From JBDHWG01 sp046328505 (GTDB lineage: Bacteria; Chloroflexota; Anaerolineae; Epilineales; JAHCIE01), in NCBI GenBank assembly GCA_046328505.1, contig JAXLWL010000005.1:496001-560000 (forward strand): 64,000 nt of DNA, written 5' to 3'. Shown here piece after piece: positions 28,944 to 37,729 of the stretch. A model generated the notes under the pieces. The model searched no databases, was not told the origin of the DNA, and worked only from the letters and a program-made list of their open reading frames with translations. Both the position numbers and the translations under genes were made by a program. The first letter of the stretch is position 1. The number at the start of each line of letters is the position of its first letter.

Positions 28944-31766
28944 TCAGGCGAGGCGACTAGCCCGAATCTGCCCGTATAGACTAATGGTCGCAGGTTCTGG
29001 TTCTACATCCAACTCGGCGCGGAGTATTTCAACACATGTCTGATACTGCTGTACTGCCAGGCGTTGTTGCCCCAACCGACTGTAGCAGAGCATGAGCCGC
29101 CGATGGGCATCTTCTCGACATCCGTCACGCGACAACATGAGCTTGCACAGCCGGACACTTTCGCCATAGTCTCCGCGCCCGAAGTACATTTGGCTCAGGG
29201 TATCGAGCGTATCCAAGTAGGTGGAGCGTAGACGAACGCGGTCAACGATGGGCCACTCCTCGTACATGTCGTCCGCCAGGTAATCGCCGTTGTAGACACT
29301 AATCGCTGCTTCATACTCAGCTCTCGCCAATTCGATGACCCCCACGCGTTCCAGGGATTGCCCAGCTTCCACATGCCGCTCGAACTCCTCCACATCCAGC
29401 CATATCTTGAGGTCGGAGCTTATTCGATAGCCTCCGCTTTCAAAGATGACAATGGCAACATCTGTCGCGGTACTCAAGTCCTTTCGCAGCCCATGCAGAG
29501 CCACATTGAGATTGTTGCGGCCAGCATGTGCGTCGGCGTGGGGCCAGAACAGGTCAACGAGCAGCTCTCGCGGGGTCGTTGTCTGCCTATGGGCGAGCAG
29601 ATACTTGAAGACGGCCTGCCCGCGTTGGCTTCGCCACTTGGTAATAGGCATATCGTCGACTGAGGCTACGAAAGATCCAAGAAGGTGGACACTAAGCGTC
29701 ACGTCTGTCTGGGGGTCTGTCTCCGAGGGGATCTTCGGCGGCCACAGTTCCAGGACTGACGCATCCCCTTCCTGTTTCGCCCGAGCGTTCTCTTCCAGAG
29801 TGGTCTTCTCCATCACTGCACCTGTGGGAAGAAGAAGTGGTTCGCTCATCGGCAAGGCGGGCAACTCTTGGAGTCCGCTAAGTGCTGGCTGACTATTCCT
29901 CTCAAGATCAACACTTGCTTCATTAGGGCGTCGCCGCAGTCCTAAAGCCCCTAGGACCGTGCTCCAAAAGCCTTCGGGCCTCTCCGTCGTTGGCAATGGC
30001 ACTAGCTGAGGCGCCGACAGCTTCACTGACATTGGCGTGCGCAACCAGCCGCGCGTCTCCAATAGGAACTCATGGTTCAAGGGCGGCAGGCGCAGGAGGT
30101 TGTGAAGTTTTTCTGCAAGCTCTTGCTCTGCATGTTCTAGTGCGAAATAAGCTTGCCGATACATCTCTCTACGGAGGCGGAGTTCCCGCTGACTAAGCAT
30201 GAGCTGCTTTGTCACCTTAAGCAACTCTGCCATGAAAGGGTCAGCACTCTCATCACAGGTCGAGGCCGCTTGTGCTAGATACCCTAGTCCCTCATCGACA
30301 CTCCCAACTTCGGCCGCAAGACAGGCCAATTGCCAGTTGGCCCAACCCGTGTACCAGGTCAGCGTACTGGCTTTGGCGGTTGACCGGGCTAGAAGAGCTC
30401 GCTCCTCGGCGTAAGCGAGATCGTTGTCCCATGCAGCAAGCGCACTTTCAGCCAGAAGGCTCTGGCAGGCGCCTTCGGGGTCTTGTCTCGCCATGAATTC
30501 GTCGGCTGCTTCAGAAAATGCGCGACACGCCTCATATGCGCTTCCCAGGACGGCTGCAATCTCTCCACGTGTATACAACAGCCAGGGAGTGCATTTCAGA
30601 GTCGCGACGGGTAGATCGGCTATCCAGGTACTCAGACTTGACCACGCCCCCAACGCCATTAGCTTATCCGTGGCGGCGCCAACAACTTTGGCGGCGCTGT
30701 CGTAGTCATCTATGCTCAGATAGATTTGAAGGGCCCGGTCTACGGCATCGGCTTTAGCCAGATCATCCGCTGCCTCGCGCAAGCCCGCACGGTCGGTTTC
30801 CACCGAGTGAGGAATGATCGCGCGAATCGGCGCTCGCCACACATCTCGGGTGTGGAACCAGCCGTCGTCGAGAGGCTGCAGGCACGGGTAGTCGGTGATT
30901 GTCGGGCTATGGAGGCTTCCCTCCAAGGCATTCGCGTGAACATACTCGATACGAGTCGCAAGCGCGAAGGACTTCTGCGCTGGCGGATCAAGGAGGGAAT
31001 ACCAGGCCGACGCGACGCGGCGCAAGAGGTCGTCATGGCGCCCGGCGCGTTTCACGATTTGCTGGATAAGGTCAGGCCCGAGCGAGCGCGTGGCGTTGCT
31101 GAGCGTGAAGAGAACCTCCGCGCGGCCGTCTGTCAGCTCTGCAATCCGCTGCCACAGATTGCTGGCGAGGCCAACGACGAGGTTGTGCCCCCAACGTTCG
31201 GCAGCGCTCGGATCGACATAGACGTCGCGGACGCCGCGAATGATTGTGTACTCTGGCAGGGCATTTCGTGCCGGTGCTTTCTGCGCGGTCAGGACGAGCG
31301 AAATGCTTGGCGGGAGTTCGGGCACGAGATGCGATGTCAGAAGAGGTAGAATTTGCGAACGCTCCCCCAGCGCGTCGAGACATTCCAGGACGATGGCGCA
31401 CGGTGTCGGCAACGCATCGGCCAGCTCTTGCCCGAGCGCGGTGTAGAGGGCCGGCCATCCGGACGTTGGCCCGGGGCTGCGCCGCATCTCAGCGAGAGTC
31501 TTTGCGCCACACGCTGGATTGACGCGCCTTACGGAGTCGATAAGGGAGAGCAGGAACATCGCGGGATCGCGATCCGCTTCCTCCAGGCGAAGCCACACGG
31601 CTGGCCATCCTCGCTCGTTGAGGATGGAGGCAAGGCCTTCCATGAGCAGGTAGCCTGGTGGCGCTACGAAGAGGGTGAGCCGCGAATTCAGTGTACGGTC
31701 CCAGACCAGTTGAGGAACAGTTGCGTCTGTGACATGGGGAGCCGTGGACTTTGCGGAAAAGGGCAT
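28944..31766 (-). CDS. MalT/BTAD-type regulator with degenerate P-loop and C-terminal DNA-binding domain
   Basis: This 940-residue protein begins like MalT-type STAND NTPases (VWDRTLNSRLTLFVAPPGYLLMEGL, AVWLRLEEADRDPAMFLLSLIDSVRR). The expected GYGKTT Walker A is replaced by GYLLMEG with no Lys, and the Walker B-like stretch is IVLECLDALGE. A TPR-like helical middle follows. The C-terminal 250 residues are a winged helix (SVHLLGSFVASVDDMPITKWRSQRGQAVFKYLLAH) and a BTAD (AELDVEPEPATISLYGQIRAS). DNA binding is probable; ATP hydrolysis is doubtful. ATG 31766 has GGAGG at good spacing, whereas the longer in-frame start lacks one. It heads the minus-strand peptidase cluster. Confidence 0.85.
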   Translation of the reverse strand: MPFSAKSTAPHVTDATVPQLVWDRTLNSRLTLFVAPPGYLLMEGLASILNERGWPAVWLRLEEADRDPAMFLLSLIDSVRRVNPACGAKTLAEMRRSPGPTSGWPALYTALGQELADALPTPCAIVLECLDALGERSQILPLLTSHLVPELPPSISLVLTAQKAPARNALPEYTIIRGVRDVYVDPSAAERWGHNLVVGLASNLWQRIAELTDGRAEVLFTLSNATRSLGPDLIQQIVKRAGRHDDLLRRVASAWYSLLDPPAQKSFALATRIEYVHANALEGSLHSPTITDYPCLQPLDDGWFHTRDVWRAPIRAIIPHSVETDRAGLREAADDLAKADAVDRALQIYLSIDDYDSAAKVVGAATDKLMALGAWSSLSTWIADLPVATLKCTPWLLYTRGEIAAVLGSAYEACRAFSEAADEFMARQDPEGACQSLLAESALAAWDNDLAYAEERALLARSTAKASTLTWYTGWANWQLACLAAEVGSVDEGLGYLAQAASTCDESADPFMAELLKVTKQLMLSQRELRLRREMYRQAYFALEHAEQELAEKLHNLLRLPPLNHEFLLETRGWLRTPMSVKLSAPQLVPLPTTERPEGFWSTVLGALGLRRRPNEASVDLERNSQPALSGLQELPALPMSEPLLLPTGAVMEKTTLEENARAKQEGDASVLELWPPKIPSETDPQTDVTLSVHLLGSFVASVDDMPITKWRSQRGQAVFKYLLAHRQTTTPRELLVDLFWPHADAHAGRNNLNVALHGLRKDLSTATDVAIVIFESGGYRISSDLKIWLDVEEFERHVEAGQSLERVGVIELARAEYEAAISVYNGDYLADDMYEEWPIVDRVRLRSTYLDTLDTLSQMYFGRGDYGESVRLCKLMLSRDGCREDAHRRLMLCYSRLGQQRLAVQQYQTCVEILRAELDVEPEPATISLYGQIRASRLA

Positions 31767-32091
31767 AGCTCGCCTCCAACGCTGGAATTCCCCCCGGAAT
31801 ATCACAGACAGATGCGGATGGGAGCTAAAGGCGGAAAGAAGACTGTGATGTATGCGATCGTGCTCCTGAAGCTGCGCAGCGAAGTGCTGACACTTTGGCC
31901 CGTCTCTCGTCTTGCCGGTAATTGTAACACAAAAGGCAAGAAAATACTTCACAAATATTGCCATAAAGTAGTGAATTTTCAGGTGCTCGTAAGATTTAAC
32001 AACTGACATGACGGCCTTGTGACGCAATGAGTCCGAGCCCGGTGAGAGAGTGTAAGTTGCATCCAGAACCCGTAATCCGGCCCCTCCTACT
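31767..32091. other. AT-richer divergent intergenic region
   Basis: This 325-bp gap separates the BTAD regulator from the spermidine-synthase-like gene. It is less GC-rich than its surroundings and holds a weak TTCAC...GTGAA inverted repeat near 31950-31975. No gene with a credible ribosome site was seen. It should hold the regulator's promoter, which I could not place with confidence. Confidence 0.5.
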
Positions 32092-32119
32092 TTGCCGCGT
32101 GTCCGGCTTGCGGTATACT
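32092..32119 (+). promoter_or_regulatory. Promoter of the spermidine-synthase-like operon
   Basis: TTGCCG, a 16-bp spacer and TATACT lie only 10 bp before the ATG at 32130, which would make the mRNA nearly leaderless. Confidence 0.6.
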
Positions 32120-32129
32120 TCCCTTTGAA

Positions 32130-33713
32130 ATGCCCGCTCCTTCGGCCCAAGCCGCCATGACGCCATCATTCGTCGGGCTGCGGCCCACGCAGCTCGCGGT
32201 GTTGCGCGCCCTGGTACTTGTAGCCGGGATGGCGAGTCTGGGTATCGAGATGGCTGCGTCGCGCCTGCTCGCACCCTACTTCGGGACCTCGCTCCTGATC
32301 TGGGCCAACATCATCGGGCTGATGCTGGTTTACCTGGCGCTCGGTTATTGGCTCGGCGGTCGGCTCGCCGACAGGCGGCCCGATCCGACCTGGCTTTACG
32401 GCATAGCGGCGCTGGCGGGGGTGCTGATCGGCCTGATCCCGTTCGCCGCCGGGCCGGTGCTGCGTACCTCGCAGCAGAGCTTTTTCGACGTCTCGGTGGG
32501 TCTGTTCGTCGGCTCTCTGCTGGGGACGCTGGCGCTGTTCTCGCTGCCGGTGATTCTGCTGGGCATGATTGCGCCCTTTGCCGTGCGCCTCGCCTTGCGC
32601 GACGTGACCTCGGCGGGCAGGGATGTGGGGTCGCTGTATGCCCTGTCCACGGTGGGCAGCATCCTGGGCGTATTCGCGGCGGCGTTGGTGCTCGTGCCAC
32701 TCGTCGGCACCCGCGCGACATTCCTGACGTTCGCGGCGGCGCTCCTACTGGCTGCGCTGGCCGGCCTGATGGCGCATCGGAGGCGGCGGGCTGCGGCGGC
32801 CGTCGCCGTCGGAGTGGCCGGGGTGGCCGTGCTGGCGATGCTGCCGCCGAGCGCGGTGAAGCCCGGCGCGAACGTCCTGTACGAGGCTGAGACTCTTTAC
32901 AACTACGTTCAGGTGCTTCAGACGGGCGATGACCGTTGGCTGGCGCTGAACGAGGGGCAGGCGCTCCACTCGTGGTATCGCCCCGGCGCGCTCCTATCCG
33001 GCGGCATCTGGGACGACTTTCTGCTGGCCCCACTGTTTGCGCCGGGACCGCCATCTGAGCCGAGAAGTGTCGCCATTATCGGTCTGGCGGCCGGAACGGT
33101 AGCGCGGCAGTACGCCGCCGTCTACCCGAGAGCGCAAGTTGTCGGCGTCGAGATCGACCCGGCGCTCATCGATATCGGGCGCAAGTACTTCGCGCTGGAC
33201 GAATCGAAGGCGCGGGCCGTCGCGGGGGATGGGCGGGCCTGGCTGCAAGGGGACGGCGGACATTACGACGTCATTGCTGTGGACGCCTACCGCCAGCCGT
33301 ACATCCCGTTCCACCTGGCGACACGGGAGTTCTTCGCCCTGGCGCGCGAGCGGCTGAGCGAGAATGGTGTGCTGGTAGTGAACGTCGGCCACGGCCCGAA
33401 CGACGACCGACTGGTGACGGCGATCGCGGCGACGCTGCGGGCGGAATTTCCTGATGTATACGTTGTCACCCCGGCAGGCTCCTTCAACAGCCTGCTCGTC
33501 GCGACGCGGCAGCCATCTTCCTTGTCGGATTACGCTGCCCATGCCGAGGCAGCGAATAGCGCCGCGGTGCGCGATGTCGCGGCGAGCGTCGAGGGGCGGG
33601 TGACGGCGTGGACCGGGAGCGGCGAGTTGCTGACGGATGACCGCGCGCCGGTTGAGTGGCTGACGGATGCGATGATCCTGCGCTATGTTTTTGAAGGCCG
33701 ACGACAAGACTGA
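32130..33713 (+). CDS. Membrane-bound spermidine-synthase-like protein
   Basis: This 527-residue fusion has an N-terminal half of about seven membrane helices (LRALVLVAGMASLGIEMAASRLLAPYFGTSLLIWANIIGLMLVYLALGYWLGGRLADR). The C-terminal cytoplasmic Rossmann domain is of the spermidine synthase/methyltransferase fold: glycine loop IGLAAGTVARQYA, acidic ribose ligand VVGVEIDPALIDIGRKYF, AGDGRAWL and VIAVDAYRQPYIP. The VDAY motif suits a polyamine-synthase-like active site, but the real substrate of these membrane fusions is generally not established. Start 32130 is close to the predicted transcript start; 32157 is a possible alternative. It is the first gene of a four-gene operon with the DUF1461 gene, apgM and the GT39-like gene. 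Confidence 0.88.
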   Translation: MPAPSAQAAMTPSFVGLRPTQLAVLRALVLVAGMASLGIEMAASRLLAPYFGTSLLIWANIIGLMLVYLALGYWLGGRLADRRPDPTWLYGIAALAGVLIGLIPFAAGPVLRTSQQSFFDVSVGLFVGSLLGTLALFSLPVILLGMIAPFAVRLALRDVTSAGRDVGSLYALSTVGSILGVFAAALVLVPLVGTRATFLTFAAALLLAALAGLMAHRRRRAAAAVAVGVAGVAVLAMLPPSAVKPGANVLYEAETLYNYVQVLQTGDDRWLALNEGQALHSWYRPGALLSGGIWDDFLLAPLFAPGPPSEPRSVAIIGLAAGTVARQYAAVYPRAQVVGVEIDPALIDIGRKYFALDESKARAVAGDGRAWLQGDGGHYDVIAVDAYRQPYIPFHLATREFFALARERLSENGVLVVNVGHGPNDDRLVTAIAATLRAEFPDVYVVTPAGSFNSLLVATRQPSSLSDYAAHAEAANSAAVRDVAASVEGRVTAWTGSGELLTDDRAPVEWLTDAMILRYVFEGRRQD

Positions 33714-33722
33714 GGCGATCTC

Positions 33723-34388
33723 ATGAAGGTTATTGCGCGCGTGCTGGTGATCGGGCTGATGCCCTTCTTCCTGTTGATTACGAACACCAACATCGTTTTC
33801 AACCACTGGTTTGTCGATTGGCAGTACTCTCAGGGTGACTTCCCGCCCGCGCCGACCATAAACCCTGCGGAACGCCAGTCGGTAGGCCTCGCCGCCCTCG
33901 ACTTTGTCCGCGGGACTATCCCTCTGTCTGCCTTCGTTGCCCTCACGGTCAACGGCCGCCCCGCCTTCAATGAGCGCGAGGTCAGCCATATGGTCGACGT
34001 GCGCGACGTACTACACAATGCCTTCATTGCCCAGGTCATCATGGGGGTTCTCATCCTCGTGTCGCTGTTCGTCATCCGCCGCAGCGCGGGGCGAACGCTC
34101 ATCTGGGCCGGGGTGTTCACCATCGTTGTGGTGGTCCTCATCGGCATCTTCGCTGCCACGAGTTTCGACCTCTTTTTCACCCTCTTTCACCGCTTGTTCT
34201 TCGAGGGCAATAGCTGGCTATTCCTCGACACGGACACGCTCATTCAGCTCTACCCGGAAGAGCTGTGGTATAACGGCTCACTGCTTATTGTCGGGCTAAC
34301 GGTCCTGGAGGCGCTCGTGCTGGGGACGCTGGGCTGGCTGTCGATTCGCCGCCCCGCCGCCGGCCGCGCTCGGGCCAGTGCCCGCTAG
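33723..34388 (+). CDS. TIGR01906/DUF1461 integral membrane protein
   Basis: This 221-residue protein has an N-terminal helix (VLVIGLMPFFLLITNTNIVF) and a roughly 70-residue external part (FNEREVSHMVDVRDVL). Three further membrane helices follow, with the conserved FDLFFTLFHRLFFEGNSWLFLDTDTLIQLYPEELW between them. That last motif is the hallmark of this family, which is common in Chloroflexota and Firmicutes and has no established function. GAGGCGATCTC precedes the ATG. It lies 9 bp after the spermidine-synthase-like gene. Confidence 0.88.
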   Translation: MKVIARVLVIGLMPFFLLITNTNIVFNHWFVDWQYSQGDFPPAPTINPAERQSVGLAALDFVRGTIPLSAFVALTVNGRPAFNEREVSHMVDVRDVLHNAFIAQVIMGVLILVSLFVIRRSAGRTLIWAGVFTIVVVVLIGIFAATSFDLFFTLFHRLFFEGNSWLFLDTDTLIQLYPEELWYNGSLLIVGLTVLEALVLGTLGWLSIRRPAAGRARASAR

Positions 34389-34403
34389 GTAAAGGAGATT
34401 AAC

Positions 34404-35618
34404 ATGTCATACGATAGACTGGCCTTGATGCGCGAATTGTCCGAAAAAAACGATACCAAAATCGTCTTACTGGTGATGGACGGCCTCGGCGGCCTGCCCT
34501 TCGTCCCCGGCGGGCCGACTGAGCTGGAGGCGGCCCAAACGCCCAACATCGACCGCATCGCTCCCGAATCCGTGATGGGCCTGAGCCTGCCGGTCGCCCC
34601 CGGCGTTACCCCGGGCAGCGGTCCGGGCCACCTCGGCCTGTTCGGCTACGATCCCCTGAAATACCTCGTCGGCCGCGGCGCGCTGGAAGCCGTCGGCATC
34701 GGCATGGACATTCAGGAGGGCGACGTCGCCTTCCGCGGCAACTTCGCCACCATCGACGCGGCCGGCAATATCACCGACCGCCGCGCCGGCCGCATCGCGA
34801 CCGAAGAAGCGGAGAAGCGCGTCAAGATTCTGCAGGGTATCCAGGTGCCCGGCATCGAGACGGCGGTGGAGGAGGTGCGCGAGTATCGCTTCGTGCTGCG
34901 GCTACGCGGCCCGAACCTCTCGCCGGAGCTGGCCGAAACGGACCCGCAGGCGACAGGCGTCCCGCCGCTGGCCGTCAAGGCGCTGGACCCGAAGGCGCAG
35001 TACACGGCCGATCTGACCAACCAGTGGATTGCCAAGGCCAAGGAGGCGCTGAAGGACCAGGCGCCGGCCAACATGGTCATGCTGCGCGGCGCCGCGGGCG
35101 ATCCGGCCCTGCCCAAGTATGCCGACGTATTCGGGCTGCGCGCGGCAGCCATCGCCGTCTACCCGATGTATCGCGGCGTCGCCAGCCTGGTTGGGATGGA
35201 CGTTCTCAAGCCTCTGGCGACGAAGACGAGCGAGGAAATCGCGCTGATGCGCGAGAACTGGGCGAAGTACGACTTCTTCTTCATGCACGTCAAGTACACC
35301 GACAGCCGCGGTGAGGACGGCAACTTCGACGCCAAGGTCAAGATCATCGAGGAAGCCGATTCCGTCGTGCCCGACATCCTGGCGCTGAAGCCCGACGTCC
35401 TGGTCATCACCGGCGACCACTCGACGCCGGCGGCGCTGCGCAGCCACTCCTGGCACCCGGTGCCGCTGCTCATCTGGGCCAAGACGGCGCGCCCGGACGG
35501 CTACCCGCGTTGGTTCGAGCGCCAGTGCCGCGCCGGCGGCCTGGGACACGTTATGGCGGCGGACATCATGCCCCTAGCGATGGCCCACGCTCTGCGCCTG
35601 AAGAAATACGGGGCATAG
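34404..35618 (+). CDS. apgM: Archaeal-type 2,3-bisphosphoglycerate-independent phosphoglycerate mutase
   Basis: This 404-residue enzyme interconverts 3- and 2-phosphoglycerate in glycolysis and gluconeogenesis. It belongs to the alkaline-phosphatase superfamily: LLVMDGLGGLP holds the first metal Asp, GSGPGHLGLFGYDPLKYLVGRGALEAVGIG follows, and the C-terminal ITGDHSTPAALRSHSWHPVPLLIW holds the second metal cluster. The insertion domain lies between them. Length is normal for aPGAM. AAAGGAG precedes the ATG. The operon partners are membrane proteins, so the grouping is probably one of convenience. Confidence 0.95.
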   Translation: MSYDRLALMRELSEKNDTKIVLLVMDGLGGLPFVPGGPTELEAAQTPNIDRIAPESVMGLSLPVAPGVTPGSGPGHLGLFGYDPLKYLVGRGALEAVGIGMDIQEGDVAFRGNFATIDAAGNITDRRAGRIATEEAEKRVKILQGIQVPGIETAVEEVREYRFVLRLRGPNLSPELAETDPQATGVPPLAVKALDPKAQYTADLTNQWIAKAKEALKDQAPANMVMLRGAAGDPALPKYADVFGLRAAAIAVYPMYRGVASLVGMDVLKPLATKTSEEIALMRENWAKYDFFFMHVKYTDSRGEDGNFDAKVKIIEEADSVVPDILALKPDVLVITGDHSTPAALRSHSWHPVPLLIWAKTARPDGYPRWFERQCRAGGLGHVMAADIMPLAMAHALRLKKYGA

Positions 35619-35621
35619 CGC

Positions 35622-37616
35622 GTGCAGAAGCCGCCCGCGGAGACACTACGGCCGGCGCGCGTGAGCGACCCCGGCGAGACCGAAGCGGCTGCGTCGGACA
35701 CAACACGCCTGGCACCGGCCCTGGTCGGCGCGCTGGGGGTGCTGGTCGTTGTCATCGTCACAGGCCTGGTGTACTCGCGCTGGCTGTCTCCGGCGCAGTG
35801 GGACCCGGATGAGGGCATCCTGCTCGGCTGGGCGCAGCTCATGGGGCGCGGCTTCCGCATGTATACCGATATCTGGAGCGACCAGCCGCCTGGTCTCGCC
35901 GTTTCCCTCCTGACGGGCTTTCGCCTGTTCGGGGAGAGCGTCGAGAGCGGGAGGCTGGTCGTCATGTTCTATGGGCTGTTGGGGATGGTGGGCGCGGCGC
36001 TCCTGGCGGGGCTGCTGGGAGCCTCCCTCACCCCCCATGCCTCTCGCACACAAGGGGCGAGGGGGGAAAGATGGGTCGGGCCGATTGCGGCAGTCGCGGC
36101 GGCCATCCTGCTGGCCGTCGTGCCGAACTTCTTCTGGCTCGCCCGATCGGTGAGCCACGATATCCCGCCCATCGGCGTCGGGACGCTGGCCGTCGCCTTC
36201 GCCCTGCTCTACGCGCGTAGCGGACGACTCGGCTGGCTTGCTGTCGCAGGCGCGCTGCTCGGCTGGGCCGTGTGGCTCAAGCTCACGGGCGCGGTGTTCG
36301 CCATCCCGCTGCTCGCAATGGCCGCCGGCCGGCTGTGGAACGTCCCCAATCCCTGGCGCGAGGCGTTGCGCGGCGTTCTGGCCCTGGCATTGGGCGCGGT
36401 GCTGTCGGCTCTGCCGTTTCTCTTGTTCTTCGACGTCGGCGGCTTCCTGGACCAGGCCATTCTGACGCCGCTTAAAGCGCGCGATGCCTGGGGCAGCAAC
36501 AAAGCCTACAACGTCGGCTGGCTCGTCCAGTACCTCTTCTACGACAATGTTGGCCTGACGGCCCTGGCCGCGCTGGGTGGGCTGGCGCTGCTGGTACGCC
36601 GGTCGTACTCGGGCGCCGTCGCCGTCGGGTGGCTGCTGCTGACCGCCCTCATCCTCGCCAATCAAGAGCCTCTCTTCCCGACGCATCACCTGGCCCTGCT
36701 GCTCCCACCGTTGGCGGCGCTGGCCGGCGCGGGCGTTGGGGCGCTGTGGCTGGCGATTCGCTCGCCGCGCCGGGCCGGCTGGATACTCGTGCCGGGGGTC
36801 GTCGCCCTGGCGATCCTGGTCATGAATCTCCCGGCGCAGGCGGCAAGCCTGACCGATGCTGTGACCAACGACAAGTACACCTCGTATTTCAAAGCGGCGG
36901 ACTGGGTACGCGAAAATACGCCGCCGGACGCCTTTGTGCTCGCGGACCCGCCCATGATCGCGTTCCGGTCGGGCCGCGCCCAGGCTCCGTGGCTCGTGGA
37001 CCAGAGCAGCAAGCGCATCGATACTGGCCAGCTCGGGTGGGGGGCGACCCTGGCCGAGCTCGAGCGGCGGCGACCGGCGGCGATCGCGCTGTGGGGCAAT
37101 CACTTCGACAAGATACCCAACTTCACCGACTGGGTGGAGATGCACTACGTCGTCGGGCTGCGTTCGGGCGACCGCGCCATCTGGGTGCCGCTGGCGAGCG
37201 CGCCCATCACACCCCAGGCCGGGCGCTTCGGGGAGAATGCCGAGTTCCTGGGCTACAACCTGGACACAAACGACGAGCGCACGCGGCTGACGCTCTATTT
37301 TCGCGCGCTGGCGCCGACCGCGACGGCACACAAGGTCGTGGCGCGGCTGGTAGACGCTACGGGAAAGGTCGTGGACACGGACGAGGGGGAGCCGGACGAT
37401 GGCTACGCGCCGACGCCGACGTGGCCGGTGGGGCGGCCCATCGCGGACCGGCAGAAGCTGAGCTTTCCGGTCAAGGGGCAGGGGGAGTACCGCATTCAGG
37501 TGGGCCTTGCCGACGCCAAGACGAACGAGTTCATGCCCGCCTTCGACGCCACCGGCCACCCGCTCGGCGATATGCTCACGCTAGACACGGTCGTGCGGCC
37601 GACGCCGGCACCGTGA
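35622..37616 (+). CDS. GT39/ArnT-like membrane glycosyltransferase
   Basis: This 664-residue polytopic protein has WDPDEGILLGWAQLMGRG, the acidic pair expected in the first external loop of GT-C glycosyltransferases that use polyprenyl-phosphate sugars. About ten membrane helices follow, then a soluble C-terminal domain of about 180 residues. A tail beta domain begins at about residue 530 (FGENAEFLGYNLDTNDERTRLTLYFRAL). The GTG at 35622 is 3 bp after apgM with no clear ribosome site, suggesting translational coupling. An odd hydrophilic insert (TPHASRTQGARGERW) near residue 140 is encoded by a palindromic repeat-like sequence (36031-36073). Donor and acceptor are unknown. Confidence 0.82.
   Translation: MQKPPAETLRPARVSDPGETEAAASDTTRLAPALVGALGVLVVVIVTGLVYSRWLSPAQWDPDEGILLGWAQLMGRGFRMYTDIWSDQPPGLAVSLLTGFRLFGESVESGRLVVMFYGLLGMVGAALLAGLLGASLTPHASRTQGARGERWVGPIAAVAAAILLAVVPNFFWLARSVSHDIPPIGVGTLAVAFALLYARSGRLGWLAVAGALLGWAVWLKLTGAVFAIPLLAMAAGRLWNVPNPWREALRGVLALALGAVLSALPFLLFFDVGGFLDQAILTPLKARDAWGSNKAYNVGWLVQYLFYDNVGLTALAALGGLALLVRRSYSGAVAVGWLLLTALILANQEPLFPTHHLALLLPPLAALAGAGVGALWLAIRSPRRAGWILVPGVVALAILVMNLPAQAASLTDAVTNDKYTSYFKAADWVRENTPPDAFVLADPPMIAFRSGRAQAPWLVDQSSKRIDTGQLGWGATLAELERRRPAAIALWGNHFDKIPNFTDWVEMHYVVGLRSGDRAIWVPLASAPITPQAGRFGENAEFLGYNLDTNDERTRLTLYFRALAPTATAHKVVARLVDATGKVVDTDEGEPDDGYAPTPTWPVGRPIADRQKLSFPVKGQGEYRIQVGLADAKTNEFMPAFDATGHPLGDMLTLDTVVRPTPAP
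36031..36073 (+). repeat. Palindromic repeat-like element inside the GT39-like gene
   Basis: CCTCCCTCACCCCCC...GGGGCGAGGGGGG matches the CCCTC/GAGGG hairpin style found between genes in this window, yet lies in frame in a coding region. It inserts about 14 polar residues into a loop between membrane helices. Confidence 0.5.
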
Positions 37617-37673
37617 CGCTTCATCTCACAACTGTACACATTTATAACCCAATCCTTCCGCCCTCGCCGCGTG

Positions 37674-37701
37674 TTGACTCTCCTTGCCAGCGTGTTATAC
37701 T
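37674..37701 (+). promoter_or_regulatory. Promoter of the GH127 gene
   Basis: TTGACT, a 16-bp spacer and TATACT lie 29 bp before the ATG at 37730. Confidence 0.7.
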
Positions 37702-37729
37702 CTAGCGCACATCACGCTCAGGAGGATGC

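Noticed and set aside
35646..37559. 637-codon minus-strand frame opposite the GT39-like gene
   Set aside because: Arg/Gln/Pro-rich mirror of a high-GC membrane-protein gene; no ribosome site, and the plus frame has clear helices and motifs.
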